From: Gyrodactylus bullatarudis
Lineage: Eukaryota; Platyhelminthes; Monogenea; Gyrodactylidea; Gyrodactylidae
Reading direction: 5' to 3'
DNA length: 64,000 nt
NCBI GenBank assembly: GCA_012064415.1
Contig: SSNU01000220.1
Span: 62,001-126,000 of the forward strand
Shown: piece after piece, positions 34,488 through 49,774 of the stretch
Numbering within the stretch: position 1 is the stretch's first letter
How the letters are laid out: the number at the start of each line of letters is the position of its first letter
The notes under the pieces: generated by a model
Told to the model about the DNA's origin: nothing
The model's input: only the letters and a program-made list of their open reading frames with translations
Database searches by the model: none
Translations under genes and position numbers: made by a program

Positions 34488-36373
34488 TCAGATATTTGAT
34501 TTATTTTGACTTTGATTAGAGGGGGGCATGGAAACCGGAGATACTGAAGGGTTACTGTTGTTCAAATATGGATCATTGGAAGAATTAATCTGTTGCTGCT
34601 GGTAGTACATTTGATCAGAATTCGGTTGAGAAGTGTGCTGTGGGCGTACATTGCCAGGTGAAGAAACCATATTGACTCCAGGTAGAGAAACATTTGGCGT
34701 CTGAGACACTGAAGATAGATTTTTATTAATTAATCAGATGAGAGAATTTTAATTTAATTGAAATCTTGCCTTGGTGCTTATCAGTAGAAGTCTTTTAGAA
34801 GTCTAAAACGAATCGAATTTTAAAAAAAGGCATGAAAATTCTATCAACCTTTTCAAGTTAAATTTATTTTATAAATCTCTCATACCATCATATACAGACA
34901 AACTATTCGGGCTTGCGTCTGAATTCTAAAATACTTTGCTCATCTATCCACTTCAACTAAGTCACCTGACAACCTGAATACATTGGGTATGGAATTTTAC
35001 ATCAGTCTATACCCAATCCCTTTCTGTTGAGAATGTTGATGCCACAACTTCCTCTTTTACCGCTATCTCCCCCGAAATTATCATAGAAAAGTAAAAGTAA
35101 AAAACGTTGTGATGGTAATTTTATCTCTAATATTTTACTTATTCCGCTCCGTTCTATTTTTTCTCTCATCTACCTAATTACCTTAACAATATCATTTACT
35201 CTTATTCGATTGGCTAAAAATCAAAATGATTCCAATCCCCAAATGTTTCAATGCTATTAATCCCTCTGATTTCAGACCAATCTCAATTCTTGCCATATTC
35301 CTTCCAGTTATTGACAATTTCATCAACCTACATTTGAAGACTATCAATCTCACTAGCATTGATCTGCTAGCCTCTGCTCAAGAGGCTTCATGATCTTATC
35401 TACAACAGTCCATCCCTTTCACACAAATTTCAACTCAATTTTGATGTTCATAGAAATCTAAAGATATCCCAGATTATTCCTATTATTTCAATTTATGTAC
35501 CAGAAAATCATAACTATTTTACAAAATTTTTCAAATAAAAATCTTATATATTCATACATCCCCAAAATTTAAAGTTAAAGACTTACTAGCTCCGTTATCT
35601 GAATAAAAGTTATCCATAGAGCCATTAGAAGTATTCATACGATGGTAGTTTTGGCTAGTTCCCAGATTTGAGCTGACAGAATTCCCAGAATTGAGAAAAC
35701 TCATTGTTGGAGCGATTGCATCATAGAGAGTGTTCCTAAACTTTCCGGAATCATCCAGATGACCCAAATAACCTCTGCGGATTTCCTCTTTATTAGGATA
35801 TGGACGACGTGGATCTCCGGGCATCCAGTTATCTGGAGCTACAGCTCCATAGGATGCAGTTATACGATGGGCAAATTTTATCAATTCCTCCTTATCAATT
35901 GGATTTTTTATAGCATTCGCCATCGATTCAACTTTTTGTCTTGAATAATATAATGAAATACTCTGGAAAAAAATATCGATAAATGTCATGGCATAACAGA
36001 TAGGCTAGATAGTTAAGCTCACGAGTATAGCTTCAAACTTTTTCAAATGAATTTGACTATTGTTTATAATTTCATCAGCTTGAGCAATTTTTTTATCAAC
36101 TTGATCAATTTTTTTCTGAGTTTGTGTTTGACTTTTTACTAGATTTTAGTATTAAATATATGACAAACCTTTAGATAAGAGATTTCGGAGAAGTTTATTT
36201 GAATCAGATAGGATTATTATTCTCTGTTCAAGGTTTAGATTATCTGCTTTTCGTTGAAATAGTTCGATGAATTCTCTTAACTTAATTAATTATAAGACAG
36301 ACTTTATCTGATTGTCAATATCTTCAAGAGTTGAAATAACTCGATTTTTCGTGGATATTTTATTCTTACCCAT
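34488..36373 (-). CDS. MED4: Mediator complex subunit 4
   Basis: Five exons read on the minus strand: 36373-36299, 36280-36169, 36138-36023, 35962-35587 and 34708-34488, giving 299 residues (human MED4 is 270). The family block is clear: ELIKFAHRITASYGAVAP then WMPGDPRRPYPNKEEIRRG, the Med4 signature. An N-terminal coiled-coil-like region (STLEDIDNQIKS, then a Gln/Lys-rich helix) matches the family's head, and the tail is Gln/Asn/Ser/Pro-rich as in other animals. MED4 belongs to the middle module of Mediator and links transcription factors to RNA polymerase II in the nucleus. Introns 1, 2 and 3 are 18, 30 and 60 nt; the first is astonishingly short and is supported by alignment across it. The fourth intron (34709-35586) holds a retrotransposon fragment. 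TTTATT at 34464-34469 is a likely minus-strand poly(A) signal. Confidence 0.85.
35040..35440 (+). mobile_element. Fragment of a non-LTR retrotransposon reverse transcriptase
   Basis: In MED4 intron 4, opposite to the gene, a 60-codon open stretch (35211-35390) reads IPIPKCFNAINPSDFRPISI. This matches the conserved N-terminal motif of LINE-type reverse transcriptases (IPKP...DFRPISLLP). A TGA at 35391 and the loss of the surrounding domain show decay. An upstream piece near 35051 (SFTAISPEIIIEK) resembles the region before that motif. The clade is not assigned. Confidence 0.5.
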
Positions 36374-36560
36374 TGTTTTATCCAAGAATTTGAAAGATAT
36401 AGAATCTCGATATATTCCTTGAGACCAGAAATTTGAAAATTGAACAAATTGAAACATTAATTGTAAAAAGTATAGTTTGTTTTATTTATTGAATCAAGAA
36501 AAAAGTAATTATACAAACTTGAATGTAAATTGTAGTACCATTATAGTGAAAAACTTGTTA

Positions 36561-39371
36561 TTAGTACTTTTTTATGAGCCTTGAATGAATACATCTTTGC
36601 ATTCTGTTTTTGAACCTTGATAGTAGCGCAAGATCTTTATTTTTAGTCGATGTAGCCTTGCATTCATCTATAAATGTTTGGATGGCCGAAAAATAATCGA
36701 AAACACTCAGACTTTGATTAAACAGAGTGAAATTACAAGCATCGGTTATCCTATCAATGTTTGCCATCAAAATTTTACCATGATTACACATACTACATCT
36801 CAGCCGAGTAAATTTCACTTCCATTCTTTCCTCAATTTTATACAACTCCTCTTGATAGTTATTCGCGTCGAAATTTGCTATATTCTCTTCAAAAATTTGT
36901 ATTTTCGATATTATACCAAAGTTTCCATATTTGGTATAAGAGCACGATGCTTCGTGACTATCAAGCTTTTTATCACTAATAACAAGACCGTCTTCAGGCT
37001 TGTAATCAAAAAATTCAAAAATTTTCGACCGCTCACAGTATCTTCCAAATGGCACGCTTACTTTATTACTGTTAACTTGAGAAATAATCAGTCTCAAGAG
37101 AAAAATTGTCAATGGATTAGGTTCTAAAACTTTTACTCTTATGGCCCGTCTGTCATTCAAGACTAGACACCGATTCTTTTCCACATAATATGGTGTCTCA
37201 TCTATTGTGATTGATTCACTGAGGATACCTTTGATACTTTCATCATTATACTGACCATAAGTGTCAGTCTTTTCATCACTGAGAGGCAGCATATTCTTCT
37301 CTGGGCCAATAATATCAGTCTTTTGTTCCAAGTCAATGATTAGGTCACCATCTCTGTTATAGAGGAGAGTTTTCAAAATTTCCTTAGAGGTAACACAACC
37401 ATTTTGAGTTCTCATTACAGCATCAGAAACTTTCGTTTTATGATCAACGTGTATATATTGCTTGGTATCTGAAGTCTCTTCAACATAGCTATAAACTCCA
37501 GTTAGATTTTTTATATCCTGTCGTGAATTTTTATCATCCTTCAAGTCTTTGACGGAGTAATTTTTTTCCGAACCCACATTCTTCTTATCAGAATCAATGA
37601 GAGTATGAAAGTCAAGAAAGTTTACAACACCCTCTCTAACGGAAGCCAAATTCTTATTGCCCATTTTGAATATCTTCTCTTGAAAGTGTGCTTTGACCTT
37701 TGATTTATAGTATTCAATATCTTGAAATTCTTGAATAGTTTCATTCACCTTTGGTTTTGAGGAAATTTTAAATGAACTCCGACTAACTTCCTTTTTATTT
37801 TCAGTTATCATGTGATACCATTGAGTTATGACGGTCTCAGGATTGGGACTGGTAATCTTTTCAGTGACAAGTTTACCATCGTAGGCTGTATCAATGGTTG
37901 ACTCATGAGTAGTAATTGTACTCAACTCTTTATTATAAACAACCTGTTTGTCTGGGGAACTTTTGCATTTCCCAGTTGAGTATTGGTAATGGAAATTTTC
38001 TATTTCGGCTTTAGTAATGCATTCCTTGGCACTTTGCATGATCGGTTTAGTCCCTCTATACTCGGAAAGTTTAACAAAGTTTCGTTTATGAATTGTAACA
38101 ATCTGGTAAACGTTTCTATCTCTGAATGGTATAATCTCTTTATCCAGATTTGTGTAACATTGTATGGTCATCTCTTCAGCAATTTGCTTGCCAACCTCAT
38201 AGAGAGCATCATATGGACATAGAATACACTTGACAATTTGTTTCTCATCAACTTTCTTCAAATAACAACAATAATACATTTGAATCTTTTTATCATTGAC
38301 ATTTCTTGTAATATCAATTGTACTATCATCCCATCGTACAAAGCATGGCTCCAAAAATTCTTGATTAACAACTCCGTTGATGTGGATGATTACCCGGCGG
38401 AAAATTATCATAACAGTTTTGCAGGACTGAAGAATTTTACCCCGCGGCCGGATAACTTCATTGAAGATTGTTTGAGTATTCGGCTCAGTTAGAGTGTACT
38501 CTCTAAAGCCGTTCTTATCAATTTCATAAGTAGTGACAATTGTAGTAGGACTTACACTTCGGTAGGAAATCTGACTCTTCAATAGGGCAGAGAAGAGATT
38601 GTCCAATTGATTGTTATAGGTATCTAAGCCATTGGTTCTGAATAAATGGCAGCCGTACTTGTTGACATGAACGTATCGATGGAAGCTGATCTCACTTGGA
38701 TCAGTACTCGATTCACTAGACAATCCAGATACTTGAACATATTCATCTTGGCAGATTTTTCCCCCTCTGAAATATTTTAGGTATTGATTCGTTTCCAAGT
38801 CTTCGTTTAATTCATATAATGGAGATTTGATGATGATTTCAAAGCGGGTATCATCTTTAATGGGGAAAAATTCAAGACTTTCACCAAAATTCAGAGGTCC
38901 GAAGGAGGATTTCTTCTCAATGATTTGTTTGAGTGGCTTATGCTTAAAGAGGCACATGATCTTTTTAGTGGAATCGCACTCATAACAGTGATTATTGATG
39001 TAATCTTTGAGGTGAGGATTGGAAAAAGTCTGATCAAAAGATTTTTTGGCTATTTTCTTTGCATTCTTTTCTGCCTTGGCCGATTTAGTATCCTTGACAA
39101 TTGATTTTCTCCTCAGGGATTTTTTCTTTTTGCGATTGTCTGAATGTTCTTCCTCAAAGCCTCTTTTTTCATTCTCCTCTCTGATACGAGCAATGGATTC
39201 TTGAACTTTTTCCAGAATTAATTTTTCATCATTCCCCGAGTCATTTTCAAGGATGTTGTTGATCAATTTCGCTTTGAAGGAAATAATCTCGCTCTGAATC
39301 GTTCTGGCCCCAGAATCTAGAAAGTCTCGTAGATTCATTTTTTCATCATTAGTATTATTATTGTTTAACAT
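36561..39371 (-). CDS. Intronless 936-residue protein of unknown function
   Basis: A single open frame of 2,811 bp. I do not recognise the family. Visible features are a Glu/Lys-rich N-terminus, a basic block near residues 80-110 (RKKKKSLRRKS, EKNAKKIAKKS), and a possible small metal-binding cluster (HCYECDSTKKIMC). Long mixed alpha/beta-looking stretches follow, with repeated phrases of the type T-x-Y/D-x-G and I-x-x-(P)-N-P-x-T. A second C-x2-C (RCSMCNHGK) lies near the C-terminus. There is no signal peptide or membrane helix. It sits 187 bp upstream of the MED4 start and 119 bp downstream of the F-box gene's stop, on the same strand. The lack of introns next to intron-rich genes suggests an ancient retrocopy or a lineage-specific gene. 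Confidence 0.8.
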   Translation of the reverse strand: MLNNNNTNDEKMNLRDFLDSGARTIQSEIISFKAKLINNILENDSGNDEKLILEKVQESIARIREENEKRGFEEEHSDNRKKKKSLRRKSIVKDTKSAKAEKNAKKIAKKSFDQTFSNPHLKDYINNHCYECDSTKKIMCLFKHKPLKQIIEKKSSFGPLNFGESLEFFPIKDDTRFEIIIKSPLYELNEDLETNQYLKYFRGGKICQDEYVQVSGLSSESSTDPSEISFHRYVHVNKYGCHLFRTNGLDTYNNQLDNLFSALLKSQISYRSVSPTTIVTTYEIDKNGFREYTLTEPNTQTIFNEVIRPRGKILQSCKTVMIIFRRVIIHINGVVNQEFLEPCFVRWDDSTIDITRNVNDKKIQMYYCCYLKKVDEKQIVKCILCPYDALYEVGKQIAEEMTIQCYTNLDKEIIPFRDRNVYQIVTIHKRNFVKLSEYRGTKPIMQSAKECITKAEIENFHYQYSTGKCKSSPDKQVVYNKELSTITTHESTIDTAYDGKLVTEKITSPNPETVITQWYHMITENKKEVSRSSFKISSKPKVNETIQEFQDIEYYKSKVKAHFQEKIFKMGNKNLASVREGVVNFLDFHTLIDSDKKNVGSEKNYSVKDLKDDKNSRQDIKNLTGVYSYVEETSDTKQYIHVDHKTKVSDAVMRTQNGCVTSKEILKTLLYNRDGDLIIDLEQKTDIIGPEKNMLPLSDEKTDTYGQYNDESIKGILSESITIDETPYYVEKNRCLVLNDRRAIRVKVLEPNPLTIFLLRLIISQVNSNKVSVPFGRYCERSKIFEFFDYKPEDGLVISDKKLDSHEASCSYTKYGNFGIISKIQIFEENIANFDANNYQEELYKIEERMEVKFTRLRCSMCNHGKILMANIDRITDACNFTLFNQSLSVFDYFSAIQTFIDECKATSTKNKDLALLSRFKNRMQRCIHSRLIKKY

Positions 39372-39490
39372 GAAATTAGTAATTTAATTTGAGGGAAAAA
39401 AGTATTGTGTACGGAGACTTTAAAGTATTTTTAATGCGTTTTCCAAAGATTTATTACGTAATACGTATATTACTTGGGAAAGTAATGAAC

Positions 39491-40963
39491 TTAAAATTCA
39501 GACACAAGTCCAAAATCATTGAAAAGGTTACAGTCGAAGAAATAATTGTGAAAAGAATCAATATAGTTGACTTGAGAAATTTTTCTCTTGCCTTTCTTGA
39601 AGTAGGCATTCCCGTTGGGATTGGCATAAGAGGGAATGGAAAAAATATTTGCATTTGAATTGAACCTAATTAGCATGAGTAGCAAGTTTGGAGCCTCCTT
39701 GAAGAACGAAATTATCTGTGATGAAGGTTTTTCACGGTTTTGCATATTCACATAATCCAATGAGAGATATTTTAAACTTTTTAATTTCTTCAATTGTCCG
39801 ATATAAATTTCAGTGTCGAAATCAACGTGTTTTGATTTAATCTTGATGGTGTGAAGTTTTGTTAGCTTAGATAGAGGTGTCAAATCCAAGTTCATTCGAT
39901 AGATGGAATCCTGAATTCTTTTAACATCGTGATTAAATGAAAATGATTGTAAATTTTCCAAATACTTTCCAATGGAGTTCAGCATCATTTGACTTTCCTT
40001 TAGGGGAGAACCAACATAAAGTACTGTGAGATTTTGCATCGCTTCAAAATGACAAGGAGTGAGATCCAAAATTAAGCTTTTATTGTTGAAGATGTAGAGT
40101 TTCTTCATATTGAGGAAATTGCCATCAGAAATATTTTTCATAATTTCAGATAAATTTTGATTTTGAGATGATATACAAAGAGAAGTGATATCCCTGGAAC
40201 AGTGGATAATGTTTTTTTCGAGATAAACTTTCGAATAGGATAACATTGGATTAGTAAAATAATTGAAAGGGTTTGCTGACAATAATCTTGAAAATAAAGA
40301 AGGTGTTATTTCCAAATAGTCTATTTTTTCAGGTAAATTAACTCTGCTGAATACGTTGGAAAATAATATTTCAATCTTGTTATCTTGATCAATGTGAAAA
40401 GAAACATTGAAAGTATGTATAAACGATAGTTTATTCATTATTATCTCTGAAAATTCTGGAATGAGTGTAAAGGTTTCTTGGCTTATTATATAAATTTTTG
40501 ACAATTTACTGGGTAAAATAAAATTGGAATATTTTTTCTCATTCTGGGATTTGAGTAAATTTATCTTGAATGTTTCGAGTAAGGGAAATACATTTTTTAT
40601 ATTGAAGAGAAGGTAAAGGGTTTGTTCTTGAATCGGATTTCCAGTAAGATCTATAACAATTAGAGATTTGAGATGAGTAGATCCCAGATTTTTCAGAAGA
40701 ATATCAATTCCATAAATCGGACCAGGGCAAGAGACTGACAGAAAATAATATTTGGAATTTTTCAGTATGTTTTTTATATTCTTCACATCCTCATTATCAA
40801 TGAAATCATTGTTTAAAAATCCTCTAGTTTGATTTGGTATCTTGAGAACATTTGAGAAGTTCTTAAAATCAACAACCGATAAATAGTCGGCTATAGTAAG
40901 TGCTAAACATGCAGGAATTTGGCTAATTTTCATCCAAAATGCAAAATTTTTCATAAAATTCAA
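39491..40963 (-). CDS. F-box/leucine-rich-repeat-like protein
   Basis: An intronless frame of 490 residues. Near the start, IPACLALTIADYLSVVDFKN fits the F-box pattern (LP..L...I..YL...D......). The rest consists of Leu/Asn-rich units such as LKSLIVIDLTGNPI and LKSLKYLSLDYVNM, typical of divergent leucine-rich repeats. F-box proteins recruit substrates to SCF ubiquitin ligases through SKP1; the substrate is unknown. It is divergent from POLA1, with 85 bp between the start codons. The sequence is fast-evolving and the exact family is not clear, so an LRR-only protein is possible. Confidence 0.6.
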   Translation of the reverse strand: MNFMKNFAFWMKISQIPACLALTIADYLSVVDFKNFSNVLKIPNQTRGFLNNDFIDNEDVKNIKNILKNSKYYFLSVSCPGPIYGIDILLKNLGSTHLKSLIVIDLTGNPIQEQTLYLLFNIKNVFPLLETFKINLLKSQNEKKYSNFILPSKLSKIYIISQETFTLIPEFSEIIMNKLSFIHTFNVSFHIDQDNKIEILFSNVFSRVNLPEKIDYLEITPSLFSRLLSANPFNYFTNPMLSYSKVYLEKNIIHCSRDITSLCISSQNQNLSEIMKNISDGNFLNMKKLYIFNNKSLILDLTPCHFEAMQNLTVLYVGSPLKESQMMLNSIGKYLENLQSFSFNHDVKRIQDSIYRMNLDLTPLSKLTKLHTIKIKSKHVDFDTEIYIGQLKKLKSLKYLSLDYVNMQNREKPSSQIISFFKEAPNLLLMLIRFNSNANIFSIPSYANPNGNAYFKKGKRKISQVNYIDSFHNYFFDCNLFNDFGLVSEF

Positions 40964-41048
40964 TCATCAAAACAAAATTATTACTGAAGCATTTTTGGGT
41001 TTTAACCAATACGTGATACAAATTTAAGAATTCAAATTTTTTTCAATA
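40964..41048. promoter_or_regulatory. Short shared promoter region between the F-box gene and POLA1
   Basis: Only 85 bp separate the two divergent start codons, so both promoters and 5' UTRs must lie within it or overlap the genes. No TATA box stands out. AACCAAT occurs near 41003-41010. Confidence 0.45.
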
Positions 41049-46915
<5,867 letters not shown>

Positions 46916-47052
46916 TGATGATTAATGAAACTATGTGTGTATTATAAATCTATGTAAATTATTAATAAATTAATGATTTTATTAAAATTTTCTTTTATTT
47001 TTCAAGCTTTTACAATATGAATACAGTAGGAATAGAAGAATGGATTTCTAGT
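46916..47052. terminator. Overlapping 3' ends of POLA1 and STIP1
   Basis: The genes converge with 137 bp between stop codons. A plus-strand AATAAA (46964-46969) and a minus-strand AATAAA (TTTATT at 46994-46999) lie 30 bp apart, so the transcripts probably have very short 3' UTRs that may overlap. Confidence 0.6.
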
Positions 47053-48627
47053 TTATTTGAATGAAATTATACCAGCTTCCATCAATTTATTGAACTTGGC
47101 AGCTATTTCAGGATTGGCCAGGTGCTCTCTTACAGCTTTAGGATCTTCCATTTGAGATAGAATAATTTGCATTGAAGGATCACTTAGTATGGCAGCAACT
47201 TCAGGGTCATTCATTGCTCTTCGTTTGACAGCCTCTGGATCACTTACTCCGCCATATGTTGATCTGAGACCTTGTATAGCTTCAGTGCAATTTGGATCTA
47301 ATTCAAGAGCTTTTTGGTATGCTTTTTTGGCCTGAGAAAAGTCCTTGATTCCGACAAGACAGGCAGCTTTACGAAGATAACCTTTGATAAAAGTAGGATC
47401 TATTTGAATGCATTTTTCACAATCTGACAATGCTGATGGGAATTCCATCAACTTGGAATAACAAGCAGCTCTATTGCTGTATAATTTTGCATCATTTGGA
47501 TTTCGACGAATTGCTTCAGTATAACACTTGATAGCTTCTGGCCATTTACCTGAGGAAAAGAATTGGTTACCCTCATTTTTGGCAACTTCTGCCTTTTCAG
47601 GATCGATGTAAGCAAGTCTTTCTTGTTCCTCCAATTTCTTTTTGAATGTTTGAACTTTTTTAATAATGTCAGGAGCACGAAATTCAGAAAGTGACTTCTC
47701 ATAATACTTTTTGGCATTAACAATATCGTCTAATTTCTCATAACAGTGACCAATCCTGGCAAATGATTTTGCAATCAACTTGAAGTCAGCTCTATTTTCT
47801 CTGCCAATTTCAACAGCTTCCTCGCACAACTTGATACATTTTTCATAATCTTTTTGTTCGAAGAAAACAGCAGCCTTATTGTTCAGGAAAACGATGTTTG
47901 TAGGGTCGATTTTGATGGCTTTGTCATAATGCAAAATTGCCTCATCAAAAAGTTTTTTCTTATAGGCAATATTTCCTAAATCTTTTTCTTTATTCGATTC
48001 TTCTTTAATGGGATCAACAGGTTCTTCTTTCTTTGGTTCCTGTTTAGGTGGAGCAGGCTTTGGTTTCTCAGGCATTGGGGAGGGATCAGTGTCCATATTT
48101 TCAATGTCGAAGAGAGTCATAAAAGTTTCATTGATCTTGGGATCTTGGAGGAGAGTTGAAATCATAGTAGGATTATTTTCTAAAAGATCTAATTTTCTAA
48201 GATAATCGGGATCACTCATGTATTTCGCTAATTTTGGATTTGAAGCTGCCTTTGCTCTAATTGAAGCAAAAGCACTTTTACCACGGAGAGAATTCAAACT
48301 GTCAAGCGCAGATTTATTATTGGGTTCGTATTTAAGTACTTCTTCATAAGCATTAATAGCTTCTTGATAACGTTTCAGAAATTCAAGAGCATTGGCTTTT
48401 CTGGTATATCCTTTAGCCCAATCAGGTTTGATTTGAATGCATTTTTCGGCATCTTTAAGGGCTTCATCAAAATTAGATTTTTTAACGTGAGCGGCTGATC
48501 TATTACTGTACAAAACATGATTGTTCGGATCAATGTTTATTGCTTCAGAATAGTATTTAATGGCATCATCGTAATCTTCACGTTGAAGAGCTTCATTTCC
48601 TTTGGCTTTAAGTTCGTCGGAGGACAT
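47053..48627 (-). CDS. STIP1: Hsp70-Hsp90 organising protein (stress-induced phosphoprotein 1)
   Basis: A single exon of 524 residues (human 543). The domain order is as in HOP/Sti1: TPR1 (about 1-105), DP1 (about 120-185, ending DPKINETFMTLFDI), a charged Pro/Lys linker, TPR2A (about 208-325), TPR2B (about 345-455) and DP2 (about 470-520). The carboxylate-clamp pattern of TPR1 is present (KAKGNEA, YSNRSAAH, KGYTRKA), so binding of the EEVD tail of Hsp70 is expected; TPR2A would bind Hsp90. The protein passes clients from Hsp70 to Hsp90 in the cytosol. It is intronless, whereas its neighbours have introns. It is divergent from the FCF2-like gene, and a heat-shock-element-like sequence lies just upstream. 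Confidence 0.95.
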   Translation of the reverse strand: MSSDELKAKGNEALQREDYDDAIKYYSEAINIDPNNHVLYSNRSAAHVKKSNFDEALKDAEKCIQIKPDWAKGYTRKANALEFLKRYQEAINAYEEVLKYEPNNKSALDSLNSLRGKSAFASIRAKAASNPKLAKYMSDPDYLRKLDLLENNPTMISTLLQDPKINETFMTLFDIENMDTDPSPMPEKPKPAPPKQEPKKEEPVDPIKEESNKEKDLGNIAYKKKLFDEAILHYDKAIKIDPTNIVFLNNKAAVFFEQKDYEKCIKLCEEAVEIGRENRADFKLIAKSFARIGHCYEKLDDIVNAKKYYEKSLSEFRAPDIIKKVQTFKKKLEEQERLAYIDPEKAEVAKNEGNQFFSSGKWPEAIKCYTEAIRRNPNDAKLYSNRAACYSKLMEFPSALSDCEKCIQIDPTFIKGYLRKAACLVGIKDFSQAKKAYQKALELDPNCTEAIQGLRSTYGGVSDPEAVKRRAMNDPEVAAILSDPSMQIILSQMEDPKAVREHLANPEIAAKFNKLMEAGIISFK

Positions 48628-48723
48628 TGCGAGTAATTTCTAGAAATTTTTAAATTAATTGTTAAGTCAATCAAACAATCTTAGATAATCGAGTTTCTTT
48701 CAGTGTTTTAATTGATCGGAAAT
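48628..48723. promoter_or_regulatory. 96-bp divergent promoter of STIP1 and the FCF2-like gene
   Basis: The two start codons face away from each other with 96 bp between them. The interval is AT-rich, with no clear TATA box. Confidence 0.45.
48637..48646. promoter_or_regulatory. Candidate heat shock element upstream of STIP1
   Basis: TTTCTAGAAA contains the two inverted units TTC-nn-GAA, with an imperfect third unit (TTTTT) two bases on. It lies about 10 bp before the STIP1 start codon, in the 96-bp interval shared with the FCF2-like gene. STI1/HOP genes are heat-inducible in other species. A ten-base match in AT-rich DNA is suggestive only. Confidence 0.35.
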
Positions 48724-49521
48724 ATGAATGACATACGAGTTTCAGGCGAAGAGGAACAGCATATATCGATAAAGAAGGAAAGAATCTATAAAATGTAAAT
48801 TTTATCTTTTATAGGATATTTTAGATGGAAACCAATCGCTCATTTAGATAAAATTAAATTAGATTTTCTGAAATCTACATCAATCAACTATGATAATCTG
48901 TTCAATCCTTTCAATGACAACAAAATTGAGAATGAACAAGATCTTGATTCCCTCGAAGCTTCAATTTGGGAACAAATCGGCACATTGAGTTCTTGTCCAT
49001 CTGATTTGATTCCCGAGTCAGAACTTTTACTCGCAGAATCAATCAATCCTATTTTTCTCAAGGAAACAAAAGCAAGCTATTCTAAGAACCAGCTCAAGAA
49101 ACTTAGAAAAGCTGGTATTGGCGTTGAAAAGGGCTGGCATGAAATCGAAATCAACAAGAATCTTACTCAGGAAGAAAAAGATGACATTGAAGTCCTGCAA
49201 AAGAGAGGAACAATATTCAACAAATTTAGAATGCGCAAAAATGAGGGTAAATTCAAAAGATTCCAGACCGGTGTTGTTGTCGATGATCCTGGTTCTTATT
49301 ACAATAATATTCCTAAGAAAATGCGCAAAAAGACTTTGGTTGATGAAATTATTGCCAACGAAGAAATTATCCGAACTCAAAAGAAGAAATATAAAAGACT
49401 TGAAGTTGAGAATGCTTACAAGCGTAAAATCATGCGTAAAAGAGCCCAACGTGTACGAACAAAGCAACTTACCGGTAAGAAAGTACAGCTTAAAATTCCA
49501 TATGTACAAGATGTTCAGTGA
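48724..49521 (+). CDS. FCF2/DNTTIP2-like pre-rRNA processing protein
   Basis: Two exons, 48724-48794 and 48825-49521, separated by a 30-nt intron (GTAAAT...TTTTAG), give 255 residues. The C-terminal half matches the Fcf2 domain: LRKAGIGVEKGWHEIEINK, then KFKRFQTGVVVDDPGSYYNN, then KKMRKKTLVDEIIANEE and a basic tail. Fcf2/DNTTIP2 proteins work in the nucleolus in early 18S rRNA processing within the small-subunit processome. The start at 48724 was chosen because the ATG at 48825 is out of frame and the next in-frame exon-2 residues are reached only by this splice. The N-terminal part is shorter than in vertebrate DNTTIP2 and closer in size to yeast Fcf2. AATAAA is at 49622-49627. Confidence 0.8.
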
Positions 49522-49754
49522 ATTATTTCATAAATATAATTATCTAAATATTAAACTCAAGTTAGTTCTTTTCATTATTCAAATTGAATAAGTTGTAAGT
49601 TACAACTTGTAATTTTTAACTAATAAAATTGATAAATTACTTTTTTCATTAGTTACTAATGATTAGTAGGATCTGTAACAGATCATGTGTTTTAAAGTTC
49701 AGGCTATAAATATTATTTATCAAATAACTAAAAATATTGTCTGAATGTCTAATG

Positions 49755-49774
49755 AGCTTACTTTAAAGTAAGCT
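49755..49774. repeat. Perfect 20-bp palindrome
   Basis: AGCTTACTTTAAAGTAAGCT is its own reverse complement. It lies about 230 bp downstream of the FCF2-like stop codon. The function is unknown; it could be chance in AT-rich DNA or a fragment of a foldback repeat. Confidence 0.7.
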
